64,000 nt of DNA, from NCBI RefSeq assembly GCF_900537115.1, contig NZ_UNRG01000004.1, forward strand, positions 27,676 to 91,675, read 5' to 3'. Source of the stretch: Arthrobacter sp. Alg241-R88 (GTDB lineage Bacteria > Actinomycetota > Actinomycetes > Actinomycetales > Micrococcaceae). A program made the position numbers and the translations under genes. A model generated the notes under the pieces. The model searched no databases and had not been told where the DNA came from. It saw only the letters and a program-made list of their open reading frames with translations. Below are positions 25,841 to 35,554 of the stretch, in pieces; position 1 is the first letter of the stretch, and every line of letters starts with the position of its first letter.

Positions 25841-26791
25841 ATGCCTGCATCAATCCCCGCCGTCGATGTCCCGCCGCAGCCCTGGAACGGCAGGTTTGAC
25901 GGTGACGGCGCAGAGCACCGCCGCTGGTGGCAGGCCGTCACGCCCTACCAAGGCAACCCTGCAACAGGGGCCGCACCAAAACCCGCCGTCCTGCTCGGTT
26001 TCTGCAGCGACGAAGGAGTGCGCCGGAACAAGGGCCGGACGGGAGCGGCCGCCGCCCCCGCTGCACTGCGGGCTGCCCTCGGCCCGCTGGCGTTCCATCT
26101 GGACCGCCCTGTTGCCGATGCCGGGGATGTGGTGGTTGCCGGCAACGATCTTGAGGCTGGCCAGGCGCGCACCGGCAAGGCAGTAACGGCAATGCTCGAC
26201 GGCGGGCACCTCACCGCGGTGCTGGGCGGCGGCCACGAAACCGCGTTCGCCAGCTACCTGGGCGTGGCCGGGTCCGCTGCCGTCCAGGGTGGCCGGCGGC
26301 TGGGCGTCCTGAACCTCGACGCGCATTTCGACCTTCGCGATGAGGAGCCCAGTTCCGGGACGCCGTTCCTCCAGATGGCCCGGGCGGAAGCCGCCGCCGG
26401 ACGGGACTTCCGGTACGCCGTCGTCGGGATTTCCGAACCCAACAACACCCGCACCCTCTTCGATACCGCAAAGAAACTGGGCGTCCGGTACCTGCTCGAC
26501 GAGGACTGCGGGGCGGAGCGCGTGCGGGACTTCGTGGCAGGCTTCCTCGCGGATATTGATGTCCTGTACCTGACCATTGACCTTGACGTACTGCCGGCGG
26601 CCGTGGCCCCGGGCGTCAGCGCACCGGCGGCGTACGGTGTACCGCTTGCCGTCATCAGCGCGGTGTGCCGCCAAGTGGCCCGCTCCGGCAAGCTGCTGCA
26701 CCTGGACGTCGCAGAGCTGAACCCCGGGTTCGATATCGATGGCAGGACCGCGAAAGTCGCGGCGCGCCTGGTCGAGACCCTGCTGCGCTGA
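25841..26791 (+). CDS. hutG: Formimidoylglutamase (arginase/ureohydrolase family)
   Basis: 316 residues. Arginase-fold metal ligands are all present: GGGHETAF, NLDAHFDLRD, and TIDLDVLP, with Glu in DVAELNPGFDID. HutG hydrolyses N-formimidoyl-L-glutamate to glutamate and formamide, the last step of the shorter histidine pathway. hutU and hutH lie 10 kb away, but a related regulatory repeat (25772-25785) suggests shared control. Agmatinase is a less likely alternative; the RNKGRTGAAAAPAALRAAL N-terminal motif is typical of HutG. No imidazolonepropionase gene (hutI) is in the window. Confidence 0.9.
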   Translation: MPASIPAVDVPPQPWNGRFDGDGAEHRRWWQAVTPYQGNPATGAAPKPAVLLGFCSDEGVRRNKGRTGAAAAPAALRAALGPLAFHLDRPVADAGDVVVAGNDLEAGQARTGKAVTAMLDGGHLTAVLGGGHETAFASYLGVAGSAAVQGGRRLGVLNLDAHFDLRDEEPSSGTPFLQMARAEAAAGRDFRYAVVGISEPNNTRTLFDTAKKLGVRYLLDEDCGAERVRDFVAGFLADIDVLYLTIDLDVLPAAVAPGVSAPAAYGVPLAVISAVCRQVARSGKLLHLDVAELNPGFDIDGRTAKVAARLVETLLR

Positions 26792-26888
26792 GCCCTCTGT
26801 GGCTGGTCCTTTCATGCGGCCCTATTCCACAAAAAGTAAGTAGGCTGTCTAATATTGGACTTTCTACCGAAGGAAGGGAGTAAGCGGA

Positions 26889-27392
26889 ATGCGGCGCCGA
26901 GGAATGGTGGCAGGACTGCTGCTGGCCGTCCTGCTGATGCTCACCGGCTGCGCTGGCAGCTTCCCCGCCGACCCCCAGGGGACCCTGGAGAAAGCCCAGG
27001 GCGGAACCCTCCGTGTCGGCGCAAGCATGAACGGCGATTGGGTCCGGATCTCCGCGGATGCCAGCGGTGATGTCAGCAGCAGCGAGGTCCAGGGCACGGA
27101 AGCAGACCTGGTGCGGGACTTCGCGGCGAAGCTCGGCTCCGACGTGGAATGGGTGGCAGGAACCGAGCAGGTCCTGGCCGAAGAGCTTAAGCACGGCGGG
27201 CTGGACCTGGTGATCGGCGGGCTGGACGATAAAACACCGTGGGTGACGCATGCCGGCCTCACCCGCCCCTACTCCGAATCCCGCGACGAGCGCGGAAACC
27301 TCCACAAACACGTCATGTTGGTGCCGCTGGGCGAAAACGCCTTCCTGCTTGAGCTCGATAAGTTCCTGATGGCAGCGAAGGAGCAGAAATGA
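26889..27392 (+). CDS. One-lobe solute-binding lipoprotein (family 3 remnant)
   Basis: 167 residues. A lipoprotein signal (RRR, hydrophobic core, LTGC, Cys21) precedes a domain like lobe I of family 3 binding proteins: GTLRVGASMNGDW, GTEADLVRDFAAKLG, and LDLVIGGLDDKTPW. Lobe II, about 100 residues, is absent: the chain passes directly to the closing helix of lobe I (NAFLLELDKFLMAAKEQK). The deletion is clean, with no frameshift. Its stop overlaps the CDF gene start (ATGA). It is anchored outside the membrane and may act as an accessory to the CDF transporter rather than as an ABC-importer binder. Confidence 0.8.
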   Translation: MRRRGMVAGLLLAVLLMLTGCAGSFPADPQGTLEKAQGGTLRVGASMNGDWVRISADASGDVSSSEVQGTEADLVRDFAAKLGSDVEWVAGTEQVLAEELKHGGLDLVIGGLDDKTPWVTHAGLTRPYSESRDERGNLHKHVMLVPLGENAFLLELDKFLMAAKEQK

Positions 27393-28399
27393 CAAACATC
27401 GCCAGCCACGACGCCGTCCGGTTCGGGAACACCGAGTTGCCGCCCGAACAGCAGGAGGCGCTGCGCAAGGCCATCAGGGTCGAATGGGCCACCATGGGTT
27501 TCCTGGTGGTCACCACCACCATGGTGTTCCTGGTGTTGGGCAACTCGCAGGCCATGAAGGCCGCCTGGATCGAGGACCTGCTTTCCTTCCTGCCGCCCAT
27601 CTCCTTCCTGGTGGCGGCCCATGCCATCCGCAAACCTCCGTCCGAGAAGCATCCCTATGGCTACCACCGGTCCACCGGGGTGGCGCACCTGGTGGCCGCC
27701 GTCGCGCTGACGGTTATGGGCGGCTACCTCCTTGTGGAGTCCGGGCTTGGCCTGCTCAAGGCGGAGCATCCCACCATCGGCGGCATCGAGCTTTTCGGCA
27801 ATACCATTTGGCTTGGCTGGCTGATGATGGCCGTCATGATCATCACCTCAGCGCCGCCGGTCTTCCTGGGCAGGGCCAAGATGAAACTCGCCGAGAAACT
27901 GCACGACAAAGTGCTCTACGCGGATGCGGACATGAACAAGGCCGACTGGATGACGGCGATAGCGGCGGTAGCCGGCGTGGCTGGAATCGGCATGGGGCTC
28001 TGGTGGGCTGACTACGCGGCCGCGCTGATCATCTCAGCAAGCATCCTGCACGACGGCTTCAAGAACACCCGCGCCGCCGTTTCCGCCCTGATGGACAAGC
28101 GCGCCATGACCTACGACGACGGCAAGCCCCACCCGCTCGGGCGGCAACTGGATGAGTACCTCCGCAGCCTCGACTGGACTGAGGATGCAAAGTCGCGGAT
28201 CCGCGACGAAGGACACGTGTTCCACGTGGAGTCCTTCGTGGTCCCGGCCGGCAAGGCCACGCCTTCCCTGGAACAGCTCGAAGCGGCGCGCGAGGCCTGC
28301 GTGGCCATGGACTGGAAAGTCCAGGACATGGTGATCGTGCCTGTGGCAGAGCTGCCCTCCGAGTTCCTTCCCGGCCCCACGCCAGGCGCCGAGCACTAA
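27389..28399 (+). CDS. Cation diffusion facilitator transporter coupled to a lipoprotein
   Basis: 336 residues with six membrane helices (from about 34 to 220). The CDF metal sites are altered but recognisable: helix 2 reads WIEDLLSFLPP and helix 5 reads DADMNKADWMT. The C-terminal domain of about 100 residues continues to VQDMVIVPVAE. It belongs to a different CDF subfamily from the CzcD protein encoded at 11301. ATGA overlap with the lipoprotein gene shows tight coupling. The transported cation is not predictable from these residues. Confidence 0.87.
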   Translation: MTNIASHDAVRFGNTELPPEQQEALRKAIRVEWATMGFLVVTTTMVFLVLGNSQAMKAAWIEDLLSFLPPISFLVAAHAIRKPPSEKHPYGYHRSTGVAHLVAAVALTVMGGYLLVESGLGLLKAEHPTIGGIELFGNTIWLGWLMMAVMIITSAPPVFLGRAKMKLAEKLHDKVLYADADMNKADWMTAIAAVAGVAGIGMGLWWADYAAALIISASILHDGFKNTRAAVSALMDKRAMTYDDGKPHPLGRQLDEYLRSLDWTEDAKSRIRDEGHVFHVESFVVPAGKATPSLEQLEAAREACVAMDWKVQDMVIVPVAELPSEFLPGPTPGAEH

Positions 28400-28414
28400 G
28401 GCGCCGGGTGCCGT

Positions 28415-29095
28415 TTACTGGCCCTTGAGGACGTAGCGCCGCTCCGGGCGCCCCACCCCGTACTTGAGCCGTACCTCAAGGGTCCCTTCATCATGCAGGT
28501 ATTCGAGGTACCGGCGGGCGCTGACCCGGGACGTGCCCAGCTGTTCGGCCACCTCGGCCGCGGACAGATCGCCGTCGGCAGCGTTAAGTGTTGCTTCCAC
28601 GAGCTTGAGCGTCTCGATGCTGCAGCCTTTCGGAAGCGGCCGCCCGCCTTGGGTACCAGCGCCGTCCAGGCCGAACACCCGGTTCACGTCCGACTGCTCC
28701 GCCACGTCCTTGGCCGAATCCAGCCCCTGGTACGCGCTCCGGTAATGCTCCAGGCGCTCCTGCAGGTCGGACTGCGAAAACGGCTTGATCAGGTAGTGCA
28801 CGATCCCGCCGCGCAGGGCCTTACGCACGGTCTCAACCTCGCGGGCCGCGCTGATCACCAGTACATCCAGCTCCGGGGCAACGTCGCGCAGCCGGTGCAT
28901 CAGGTCCAGCCCGTTGATGTCGGGGAGGTGGATGTCCAGCAGCACAAGGTCCGGCTGCAGCCGTTCCGTTTCAAGCACGGCTTGGGCACCCGTGTGGGCC
29001 ACCCCCACAACGGAGAACCCGGGGGTCCGCTGGATGAACCCGGCGTGGACCTTGGCCACCATAAAGTCGTCATCGACGATCAGCACCTTGATCAT
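28415..29095 (-). CDS. CitB/DcuR-type response regulator
   Basis: 226 residues. The receiver domain has Asp8-Asp10 cluster, phosphoacceptor Asp54 in VLLDIHLPD and Lys104 in YLIKPF. The output domain is the CitB-type helix-turn-helix (DLSAAEVAEQLGTSRVSARRYLEYLHDEGTLEV). It overlaps its sensor kinase gene by 4 nt. The pair is divergent from the tctCBA tricarboxylate importer operon, so it should activate that operon when its ligand is sensed. Confidence 0.93.
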   Translation of the reverse strand: MIKVLIVDDDFMVAKVHAGFIQRTPGFSVVGVAHTGAQAVLETERLQPDLVLLDIHLPDINGLDLMHRLRDVAPELDVLVISAAREVETVRKALRGGIVHYLIKPFSQSDLQERLEHYRSAYQGLDSAKDVAEQSDVNRVFGLDGAGTQGGRPLPKGCSIETLKLVEATLNAADGDLSAAEVAEQLGTSRVSARRYLEYLHDEGTLEVRLKYGVGRPERRYVLKGQ

Positions 29096-30687
29096 GGCTG
29101 CGTTGTACCTCTTTTGAATCGTGCTGTGAAGACTGCCCCGTTGTCATTGGCCACTGTGAGGTCGCCGCCTGACCGCCGGCAGACCACCCGAGAGAGAGCC
29201 AGCCCAAAACCGCGGCCGTCTGCCGGTCCTGTTTCCTTGGTGGAGAACCCCTGCCGGAAGATCTCCTCCAGATCCTCGGCCGGGACGCCTGGGCCAGTGT
29301 CGCGGACGGTGACGGTGACGTAGTCATCGCTGTCCTCAACCAGCACCCGGACAGTTGCGCCCGGAAGTCCGGTGACGGCGTCGAACGCGTTGTCCACGAG
29401 GTTACCCACCACGGTGGTGAGGTCCCGGGACAGATCATCGCTGACCTGGCTCAGGGCGGAGTCGGGATCGAGCTGAAGGGCCACGCCGCGTTCGGCGGCG
29501 AGGCTGGACTTGGCGATCAGCAGTGCCGCGAGGGCAGGGTCCTGGATGCGGCTGGTCACTTCATCGTTCAGCCTGGTCCGGTCCACCGTGGCCCCATTGA
29601 CGAACTGCACCACGGAATCATATTCACCGATCTGGATCAGGCCTGAGATGACGTGCAGCTGGTTGGCGAACTCATGGGCCTGGGCCCGCAGCGTGTCCGT
29701 GGCGGTGCGGGTGGCGCCCAGCTCACGTTCCAGCGAGGACAGCTCGGTCCGGTCCCGCAGGGTAGTGACCGAGCCGATGTCCCGGCCGCGGGAGCGGATG
29801 GGGACCCGGTTCGCCACCACCAGGCGCTCCCCCACCAGCACCAGCTGGTCCGGGTCCTGCTGCTCGCGGGTCAGGACCACCTTGAGCGCGGGGTCCACGG
29901 GCAGGGAGGCGAGCTTCTTGCCCACGCAGTCCTGCGGAAGCCCCAGCAGTATCCGTGCGCTGTCATTGGCCACCGTGATGCGCTCATGGGGATCCAGCGC
30001 CACCACGCCTTCCTTCAGGCCATGCACCATGGCCTCCCGGTTTTCCACGAGTCCGGTAATTTCGCTGGGCTCCATGCCGAGGGTCTGCCGTTTGACGCGA
30101 CGGGCCAGCAGCAGCGACCCGGCCACACCCAGGACGCTCGCGACGCCGAGATAGGTCAGGAGGTTGGGAACCGCGTCGCCCAGCCGCTCCAGGGTGGAGG
30201 GGTAGTTGCGGCTGACGGAGGCGATGCCGATCATTTTTCCGGCGTCGTCGAGCACCGGCACATGGGCGGACAGGACGGCGGCACCACTGCCACCCACCAC
30301 ACCCGTCCAAGCCCGGCCTTCCATTACCCTGCTGGGGCCAAGTTCCAGGGGATTGCCCAGCAGGCTTGGATCGGAAGCGGCCACCACCGTCTGGTCCAGC
30401 CTTGCCAGCGCCACGTGCGAGGACCCCGACACTGTCCGGACGGATTCGGCCACTGCGGGCAGGGCGGCACCCACCCGCGGTTGCGCGTCGGGCAGCAGAG
30501 CCCGTACCGCGGGGTTGTTGCCCAGGGCTTCGGCCGCGGACAGCGCCCGGCGGCCCTCGGTGCGCTCGAAGGCGGCAGCAGACTGCGCAAGAGAGATGGC
30601 CACCACCGCCACCAGAACCGCCAGGACGATCAGCAACTGCAGCACAAGGTACTGTCCGGCGAGGGACATTCCTCTTCGTCGAGTCAC
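29092..30687 (-). CDS. CitA/DcuS-type sensor histidine kinase
   Basis: 531 residues from GTG 30687, which has TAAAGGA 9 nt upstream; a longer frame to 30789 lacks one. Two membrane helices (about 14-36 and 175-200) flank an extracytoplasmic PASTA-like Cache/PAS sensor (SVRTVSGSSHVALARLDQTVVAAS). A cytoplasmic PAS follows (EGVVALDPHERITVAND). The H box RAQAHEFANQLHVI with His338 is CitA/DcuS-type. N box NLVDNAFDAV and G box DTGPGVP ... GRGFGLAL are intact. It likely senses citrate or another tri- or dicarboxylate outside the cell and phosphorylates the regulator encoded next. Confidence 0.93.
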   Translation of the reverse strand: MTRRRGMSLAGQYLVLQLLIVLAVLVAVVAISLAQSAAAFERTEGRRALSAAEALGNNPAVRALLPDAQPRVGAALPAVAESVRTVSGSSHVALARLDQTVVAASDPSLLGNPLELGPSRVMEGRAWTGVVGGSGAAVLSAHVPVLDDAGKMIGIASVSRNYPSTLERLGDAVPNLLTYLGVASVLGVAGSLLLARRVKRQTLGMEPSEITGLVENREAMVHGLKEGVVALDPHERITVANDSARILLGLPQDCVGKKLASLPVDPALKVVLTREQQDPDQLVLVGERLVVANRVPIRSRGRDIGSVTTLRDRTELSSLERELGATRTATDTLRAQAHEFANQLHVISGLIQIGEYDSVVQFVNGATVDRTRLNDEVTSRIQDPALAALLIAKSSLAAERGVALQLDPDSALSQVSDDLSRDLTTVVGNLVDNAFDAVTGLPGATVRVLVEDSDDYVTVTVRDTGPGVPAEDLEEIFRQGFSTKETGPADGRGFGLALSRVVCRRSGGDLTVANDNGAVFTARFKRGTTQP

Positions 30688-30997
30688 TGCGTGGATTCCT
30701 TTAGTGGTGGTTGAAGTGCCGCGGGCACTGGTGCCCAGGGGCGCGCCGCCCGTCCCCTCCCGGCGTATCGGAACTATACCGCAGGGCATGTGGAAACCAG
30801 CGGGGACCGCCGTCGTGCCCGTCCCGGTGCCCTGTTGCCGGAGGCGGGGTGGGACCCCGGAAACGTGAACGCAATGAACTTAACTTTCTCTGCGTACACA
30901 AGAGTGATGGCCGTCACGGATGGACCTAGCATCGAAGCACAAGGTCAGGTTCGCTGATCATCCCCGTAGAGCATGCATCACTGAGAAGAGGAACACC
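30688..30997. other. Divergent promoter region between citAB-type genes and tctCBA
   Basis: 310 nt holding both promoters. It contains an imperfect palindrome GTGATGGCCGTCAC (30904-30917, one mismatch pair), 80-94 nt upstream of tctC, a reasonable place for response-regulator binding. An AT-richer stretch (ACTTAACTTTCTCTGCGTAC, 30877-30896) precedes it. A long shadow frame runs from 30920 into tctC but lacks a ribosome site. No other gene is seen. Confidence 0.45.
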
Positions 30998-32008
30998 ATG
31001 CGCCAGATCCGCGCATTGCGAGTCGCCGCCGTCGCCGCCGGCATCGCCCTGATGGCCACCGGCTGCGGTGCCACCGGGAAGAGCTCCACCGGTTCGGAAA
31101 GCTCCGGCGCCGCTGCAGGCCCCATTACCGGACTGCAGATCATGGTCCCCAACACCCCCGGTGGCGGTTACGACACCACCGCCCGTGCAGCAGCCAAGGT
31201 CCTCGACGACGAGAAGATCTCCACCAACACCGAAGTCTTCAACCTCGCCGGTGCCGGCGGCACCGTGGGCCTGGCCCGCGTGGTCAACGAAAAAGGCAAC
31301 GGCGACCTCGCCATGCTCATGGGCTTGGGCGTCGTTGGCGCCAGCTACACCAACAAGTCGGAGTCGAAGCTGACCGAGACCACTCCGCTGGCACGGCTCA
31401 TCGAAGAGCCCGGTGCCATCATGGTCAGCAAGGACTCCCCCTACAAGACCATCGATGACCTGGTAACGGCCTGGAAGGCTGATCCCGCTTCCATCTCCGT
31501 GGGCGGCGGCTCCTCCCCCGGCGGCCCGGACCACCTCCTGCCGATGCAGCTTGCGGGTGCAGTGGGCATCGACGCGACCAAGGTCAACTTTGTCTCCTAC
31601 GACGGCGGTGGCGACCTCCTGCCGGCGATCCTCGGCAACAAGCTTGGCTTCGCCGCCTCCGGCGCGGGCGAGTTCCTGCAGCAGATTCAGTCCGGCGAAG
31701 TGCGCGTCCTGGCCACCAGCGGCGAAGAGCGGCTTGAGGGTGTGGACGCCCCCACGCTGAAGGAATCCAACATCGACCTGGTGTTCACCAACTGGCGCGG
31801 CATCGTGGCACCTCCGGGCATCAGCGACGAGGACAAGGCTTCCCTGATCGCCGCCCTTGAGAAGATGCACGCCACCGAGGGCTGGAAGGAAGCACTGAAG
31901 ACGCACAGCTGGTCCGACGCCTTCATCACCGGCGACGAGTTCGAAACCTTCCTCACCGACCAGGACAAGCGGGTGGCGGACGTCCTCACCAAGCTTGGGT
32001 TGGCGTGA
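30998..32008 (+). CDS. tctC: Tripartite tricarboxylate transporter binding lipoprotein TctC
   Basis: 336 residues from ATG 30998 after GAAGAGGA. Lipobox MATGC with Cys23. The mature protein is a Bug/TctC-type binder: QIMVPNTPGGGYDTTARAAAKVL early, then VGGGSSPGGPDHLLP and NKLGFAASGAGEF. It captures citrate or another tricarboxylate outside the membrane and hands it to TctAB. The stop overlaps the TctB start (GTGA). Expression is probably controlled by the divergent two-component system. Confidence 0.94.
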   Translation: MRQIRALRVAAVAAGIALMATGCGATGKSSTGSESSGAAAGPITGLQIMVPNTPGGGYDTTARAAAKVLDDEKISTNTEVFNLAGAGGTVGLARVVNEKGNGDLAMLMGLGVVGASYTNKSESKLTETTPLARLIEEPGAIMVSKDSPYKTIDDLVTAWKADPASISVGGGSSPGGPDHLLPMQLAGAVGIDATKVNFVSYDGGGDLLPAILGNKLGFAASGAGEFLQQIQSGEVRVLATSGEERLEGVDAPTLKESNIDLVFTNWRGIVAPPGISDEDKASLIAALEKMHATEGWKEALKTHSWSDAFITGDEFETFLTDQDKRVADVLTKLGLA

Positions 32009-32508
32009 GCTCCCTGATTTCAGGCCTGAAAGGCCGCGCCGAGCTGGGAGTTGCACTCCTGCTCGGCGCGGCCGGCGTCCTGGTCTTCCTGGACGCCAAC
32101 AGGCTGGTGACCCCGTACTCCCAGTCGGATCCGGTGGGCCCCAAGACCGTTCCGTACATCGTGGCCGGCCTGTTGCTGGTCTGCGCGGTCCTGCTGGCCG
32201 TTAACGTCATCCGCGGCGGCCAGGGCGAGGCGGAAGGCGGCGAAGACGTCGACCTCACCCACCCTGCGGACTGGAAGACCATCCTGCCCCTGGCGGGAGC
32301 CTTCATCCTGAACATCCTGCTCATCGACTGGGCCGGATGGGTCATCTCCGGCACTGTCCTTTTTTGGGGCAGCGTCCTGGCGCTGGGCAGCCGGCACTAC
32401 ATCCGTGACGGGCTCATCTCCGTGGCACTGTCCCTGCTGACCTTCTACGGCTTTTACCTCGGCCTCGGCATCGCACTGCCCGCCGGACTCCTGGAAGGAA
32501 TCCTCTGA
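32005..32508 (+). CDS. tctB: Tripartite tricarboxylate transporter small membrane subunit TctB
   Basis: 167 residues, GTG start overlapping tctC by 4 nt and stop overlapping tctA by 1 nt. Four membrane helices: about 13-28, 47-66, 92-113 and 130-155. The polar loop [15 protein letters not shown] lies between helices two and three. TctB proteins are poorly conserved; identity comes from size, topology and position between tctC and tctA. It stabilises or aids the large subunit. Confidence 0.92.
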   Translation: MSSLISGLKGRAELGVALLLGAAGVLVFLDANRLVTPYSQSDPVGPKTVPYIVAGLLLVCAVLLAVNVIRGGQGEAEGGEDVDLTHPADWKTILPLAGAFILNILLIDWAGWVISGTVLFWGSVLALGSRHYIRDGLISVALSLLTFYGFYLGLGIALPAGLLEGIL

Positions 32509-34112
32509 TGGACGTCTGGTCCTCACTGATGGACGGTTTCGCCACCGCCCTCACCCCCATGAACTTCCTCTACGCCGTGATCGGCGTACTCCTGGGCACC
32601 GCCGTCGGCGTCCTTCCGGGCCTTGGCCCCGCCATGACTGTGGCACTGCTGCTTCCGGTCACCTACGCCCTGGAACCCACCAGCGCCTTCATTATGTTCG
32701 CCGGCATCTACTACGGCGGTATGTACGGCGGCTCCACCACCTCCATCCTGCTGAATACGCCCGGTGAATCGTCGTCGGTGGTGACGGCGATCGAAGGCAA
32801 CAAGATGGCCAAGGCGGGCCGGGCTGCGCAGGCGCTTGCGACGGCGGCCATCGGCTCGTTCGTCGCCGGCACCATCGGCACCGCCCTGCTTGCCGTCTGC
32901 GCGCCGATCGTGGTCCAGTTCGCCGTCAGCCTGGGTGCGCCCAGCTACTTCGCCATCATGGTCCTCGCACTGCTGGCCGTCACCGCGGTCCTGGGATCGT
33001 CCCGGCTCCGGGGCTTTGCCTCGCTGGCCCTCGGCCTGGCCATCGGCCTGGTGGGAATCGACTCCGTCACGGGCCAGCGCCGCCTGACCTTCGGCCAGCC
33101 GCTGCTGGCGGACGGCCTGGACATTGTTGTGGTGGCCGTGGCCATTTTCGCCGTGGGTGAAGCCCTGTGGGTGGCCGCCCACCTGCGCCGCACCCCGCTG
33201 CACGCCATTCCCGTGGGGCAGCCGTGGATGGGCAAGTCCGACTGGAAGCGGTCCTGGAAGCCGTGGTTGCGGGGTACCGCCTTCGGCTTCCCCTTCGGCG
33301 CGCTGCCGGCAGGTGGCGCCGAGATCCCCACCTTCCTCTCCTACGTCACCGAGAAGCGCCTCAGCAAACACCCCGAAGAATTCGGCAAGGGCGCCATCGA
33401 GGGTGTTGCCGGCCCCGAAGCTGCCAATAACGCCGCCGCCGCCGGCACGCTCACCCCGATGCTGGCGCTCGGCCTGCCCACCAACGCCACGGCCGCGGTG
33501 ATGCTCGCAGCCTTCACTTCCTACGGCATCCAGCCCGGCCCGCAGCTGTTCTCCAGCCAGGGTCCCCTAGTGTGGGCACTGATCGCCAGCCTGTTCATCG
33601 GCAACCTGCTGCTCCTGCTGATCAACCTGCCGCTGGCACCAATGTGGGCCAAGCTCCTGCAGCTCCCCCGGCCGTACCTGTACGCGGGCATCCTGTTCTT
33701 TGCCACGCTGGGCGCCTATTCGGTGAACCTGCAGGCATTCGACCTGGTGCTCCTGCTGGTCCTCGGCACACTCGGCTTCATGATGCGGCGGTTCGGCCTT
33801 CCCGTCCTGCCGCTCATCCTCGGCGTGATCCTTGGGCCCCGCATCGAAGGCCAGCTCCGGAAGACCCTGCAGCTCAGCGCCGGTGACCCCGCAGGTCTCT
33901 TCAGCGAGCCGATCGCCGTCGTTGTTTACATCATCGTGGGGCTCATCCTGCTGTGGCCGCTGCTCTTCAAGCTGTTCCGTAGGACGCGTCCGGCGCCCAA
34001 GACCGCGGTCCCCGCCAACTCCGGCGCAACCGTCCCCAGGGAGGTTGGCGGCAGCGTAAGCCACGGCAGCCACCGCGCCGACGGTCCGGCCGACGGCGAC
34101 GGCGACGGCTGA
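32508..34112 (+). CDS. tctA: Tripartite tricarboxylate transporter large membrane subunit TctA
   Basis: 534 residues with about 12 membrane helices. Signature motifs of TctA are present: [43 protein letters not shown], and the second repeat [14 protein letters not shown] with [20 protein letters not shown]. The two related loops form the two halves of the pore. The C-terminal 45 residues are disordered, ending in a repeated Asp-Gly tail. The ATG overlaps the tctB stop (TGATG). It catalyses sodium- or proton-driven import with TctB and TctC. Confidence 0.95.
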   Translation: MDVWSSLMDGFATALTPMNFLYAVIGVLLGTAVGVLPGLGPAMTVALLLPVTYALEPTSAFIMFAGIYYGGMYGGSTTSILLNTPGESSSVVTAIEGNKMAKAGRAAQALATAAIGSFVAGTIGTALLAVCAPIVVQFAVSLGAPSYFAIMVLALLAVTAVLGSSRLRGFASLALGLAIGLVGIDSVTGQRRLTFGQPLLADGLDIVVVAVAIFAVGEALWVAAHLRRTPLHAIPVGQPWMGKSDWKRSWKPWLRGTAFGFPFGALPAGGAEIPTFLSYVTEKRLSKHPEEFGKGAIEGVAGPEAANNAAAAGTLTPMLALGLPTNATAAVMLAAFTSYGIQPGPQLFSSQGPLVWALIASLFIGNLLLLLINLPLAPMWAKLLQLPRPYLYAGILFFATLGAYSVNLQAFDLVLLLVLGTLGFMMRRFGLPVLPLILGVILGPRIEGQLRKTLQLSAGDPAGLFSEPIAVVVYIIVGLILLWPLLFKLFRRTRPAPKTAVPANSGATVPREVGGSVSHGSHRADGPADGDGDG

Positions 34113-34227
34113 GAAGCCGTCCTGCAGTTCCTCCCGGCATCAACTACCCTCCCCACGGACCCCCTAACCTCGCAAGCTCGGCCGGGGAACCCTGTCCATG
34201 TGGCCCCAGAACAACAAAGGAGACACC

Positions 34228-34620
34228 ATGACCATCGTGGTGGGATACGTCCCGACCCCCGAGGGCGAAGCAGCCCTGACCCAGGCCATCCACGAAGCCC
34301 GGAAGAGCAACACCACCCTGCTGGTTATCAACTCGTCCAAGGGCGACGCTCTGGTGGACAACCGCTACGCCCAGGAGCCGGAGATCCAGAGCATCGAGGA
34401 CCGGCTGGCCACCCAGGGCATCGACCACGTGATCAAGCAGCCGGTCCGTGGCCACGATGCCGCCGCAGAGGTGTTGGATGCCGCAGAGGAGAACAACGCC
34501 GAGCTGATCGTGATTGGCCTGCGCCGGCGTACGCCGGTGGGCAAGCTCATCATGGGCAGCGTATCGCAGCGGATTCTGTTGGAGGCGGACTGCCCGGTCC
34601 TGGCGGTAAAGGCCGGTTAG
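34228..34620 (+). CDS. Small universal stress protein
   Basis: 130 residues from ATG 34228, after AAAGGAG. Single Usp domain: TIVVGYVPTPEGEAAL at the start and IGLRRRTPVGKLIMGSVSQRIL with the ATP-binding glycine pattern, then DCPVLAVKAG. It lies 115 nt behind tctA and may be cotranscribed from that operon. It is unlike the tandem Usp at 19953. Function presumably a nucleotide-bound stress effector. The convergent fumarylacetoacetase-family gene ends 1 nt beyond. Confidence 0.9.
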   Translation: MTIVVGYVPTPEGEAALTQAIHEARKSNTTLLVINSSKGDALVDNRYAQEPEIQSIEDRLATQGIDHVIKQPVRGHDAAAEVLDAAEENNAELIVIGLRRRTPVGKLIMGSVSQRILLEADCPVLAVKAG

Positions 34621-34621
34621 G

Positions 34622-35554
34622 CTAGCGGGACTGCAGCTGCCCCTGCGGCTTTTCCTGTTCCTGCGCCGCAGGCTGCCCGGTCCGGGGCTGCCCTGCACGG
34701 TAAAGTTCCTGGCGCTGGCGTCCCAGCCCCTCTACCTCCACCTCGACGACATCGCCCGGCTGGAGGTAGGGGAAGCGGCCGCTCAGCGCCACCCCCTCTG
34801 GAGTCCCGGTGAGAATCACATCGCCGGGCTCCAGTCGCATGTACTGGCTGCAGTGGTGGACCAGTGTGGGTGGGTCAAAAATGAGTTCCGACGTGCTGGA
34901 GTCCTGCCGCGCTTCCCCGTTAACCCAGCTGCGCAGCCGAAGGTTGCCGCCGTCGGTGTCGTCTGCCGGGACAAGCCATGGGCCCAGCGGCGTTGAACCA
35001 GGCAGCGTCTTGCCCTTGGTCCACTGCCCGGCAGCCCCCGGAAGCTGGTACTCCCGCTCGGAGAAGTCGTTGGCCGTGACGTAGCCGGCGATGCACTGCT
35101 GTGCCTCGGCCACGGACCCGAGGTAGCTGGCTTCCCTGCCGATCACGATGCCCAGTTCCACCTCCCAGTCATATTTACTGGAGTGCGGCGGCACGGGGGC
35201 GGGGTCGTAGGGCCCCGTTACCGTGTTGGCGGGCTTGAGGAACACCACAGGAATTTCCGGTGGTGCCGAGCCGGACTCAGCCGCGTGGGCGGCATAGTTC
35301 ATGCCGATGCCCACCACTGCTCCCGGGCGTGCCAGTGGTGGCCCGATGCGCAGGGCGGCTGCTTCTGTGAGGACCGGCAAGGTACCTTCATCCAGTGCTT
35401 CCCGGATTTTGCCCAGCCCTCCCGCTGCCAGGAAGTCGCCGTCCACATCGCGGGTGAGGGGCAGGAGGCTGAAGTACCGTTCGGATCCGTCTGGGGCTGA
35501 CACCAGGACGGCCGGCTCCTCATTGCCGGCGTCCCCAAGGCGCATGATCTTCAT
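34622..35554 (-). CDS. Fumarylacetoacetate hydrolase-family enzyme
   Basis: 310 residues. Core motifs of the FAH fold: GIGMNYAAHA, PVVFLKPANTVTGPYD, metal-binding WEVELGIVIGRE and GYVTANDFSERE. The C-terminal 35 residues are Gln/Arg-rich and probably disordered. Members hydrolyse C-C bonds of diketo or 2-oxo acids in aromatic and amino-acid degradation, or decarboxylate oxaloacetate. No aromatic pathway gene is next to it, so the substrate is open. It ends 1 nt before the convergent Usp gene, with no room for a separate terminator. Confidence 0.9.
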   Translation of the reverse strand: MKIMRLGDAGNEEPAVLVSAPDGSERYFSLLPLTRDVDGDFLAAGGLGKIREALDEGTLPVLTEAAALRIGPPLARPGAVVGIGMNYAAHAAESGSAPPEIPVVFLKPANTVTGPYDPAPVPPHSSKYDWEVELGIVIGREASYLGSVAEAQQCIAGYVTANDFSEREYQLPGAAGQWTKGKTLPGSTPLGPWLVPADDTDGGNLRLRSWVNGEARQDSSTSELIFDPPTLVHHCSQYMRLEPGDVILTGTPEGVALSGRFPYLQPGDVVEVEVEGLGRQRQELYRAGQPRTGQPAAQEQEKPQGQLQSR

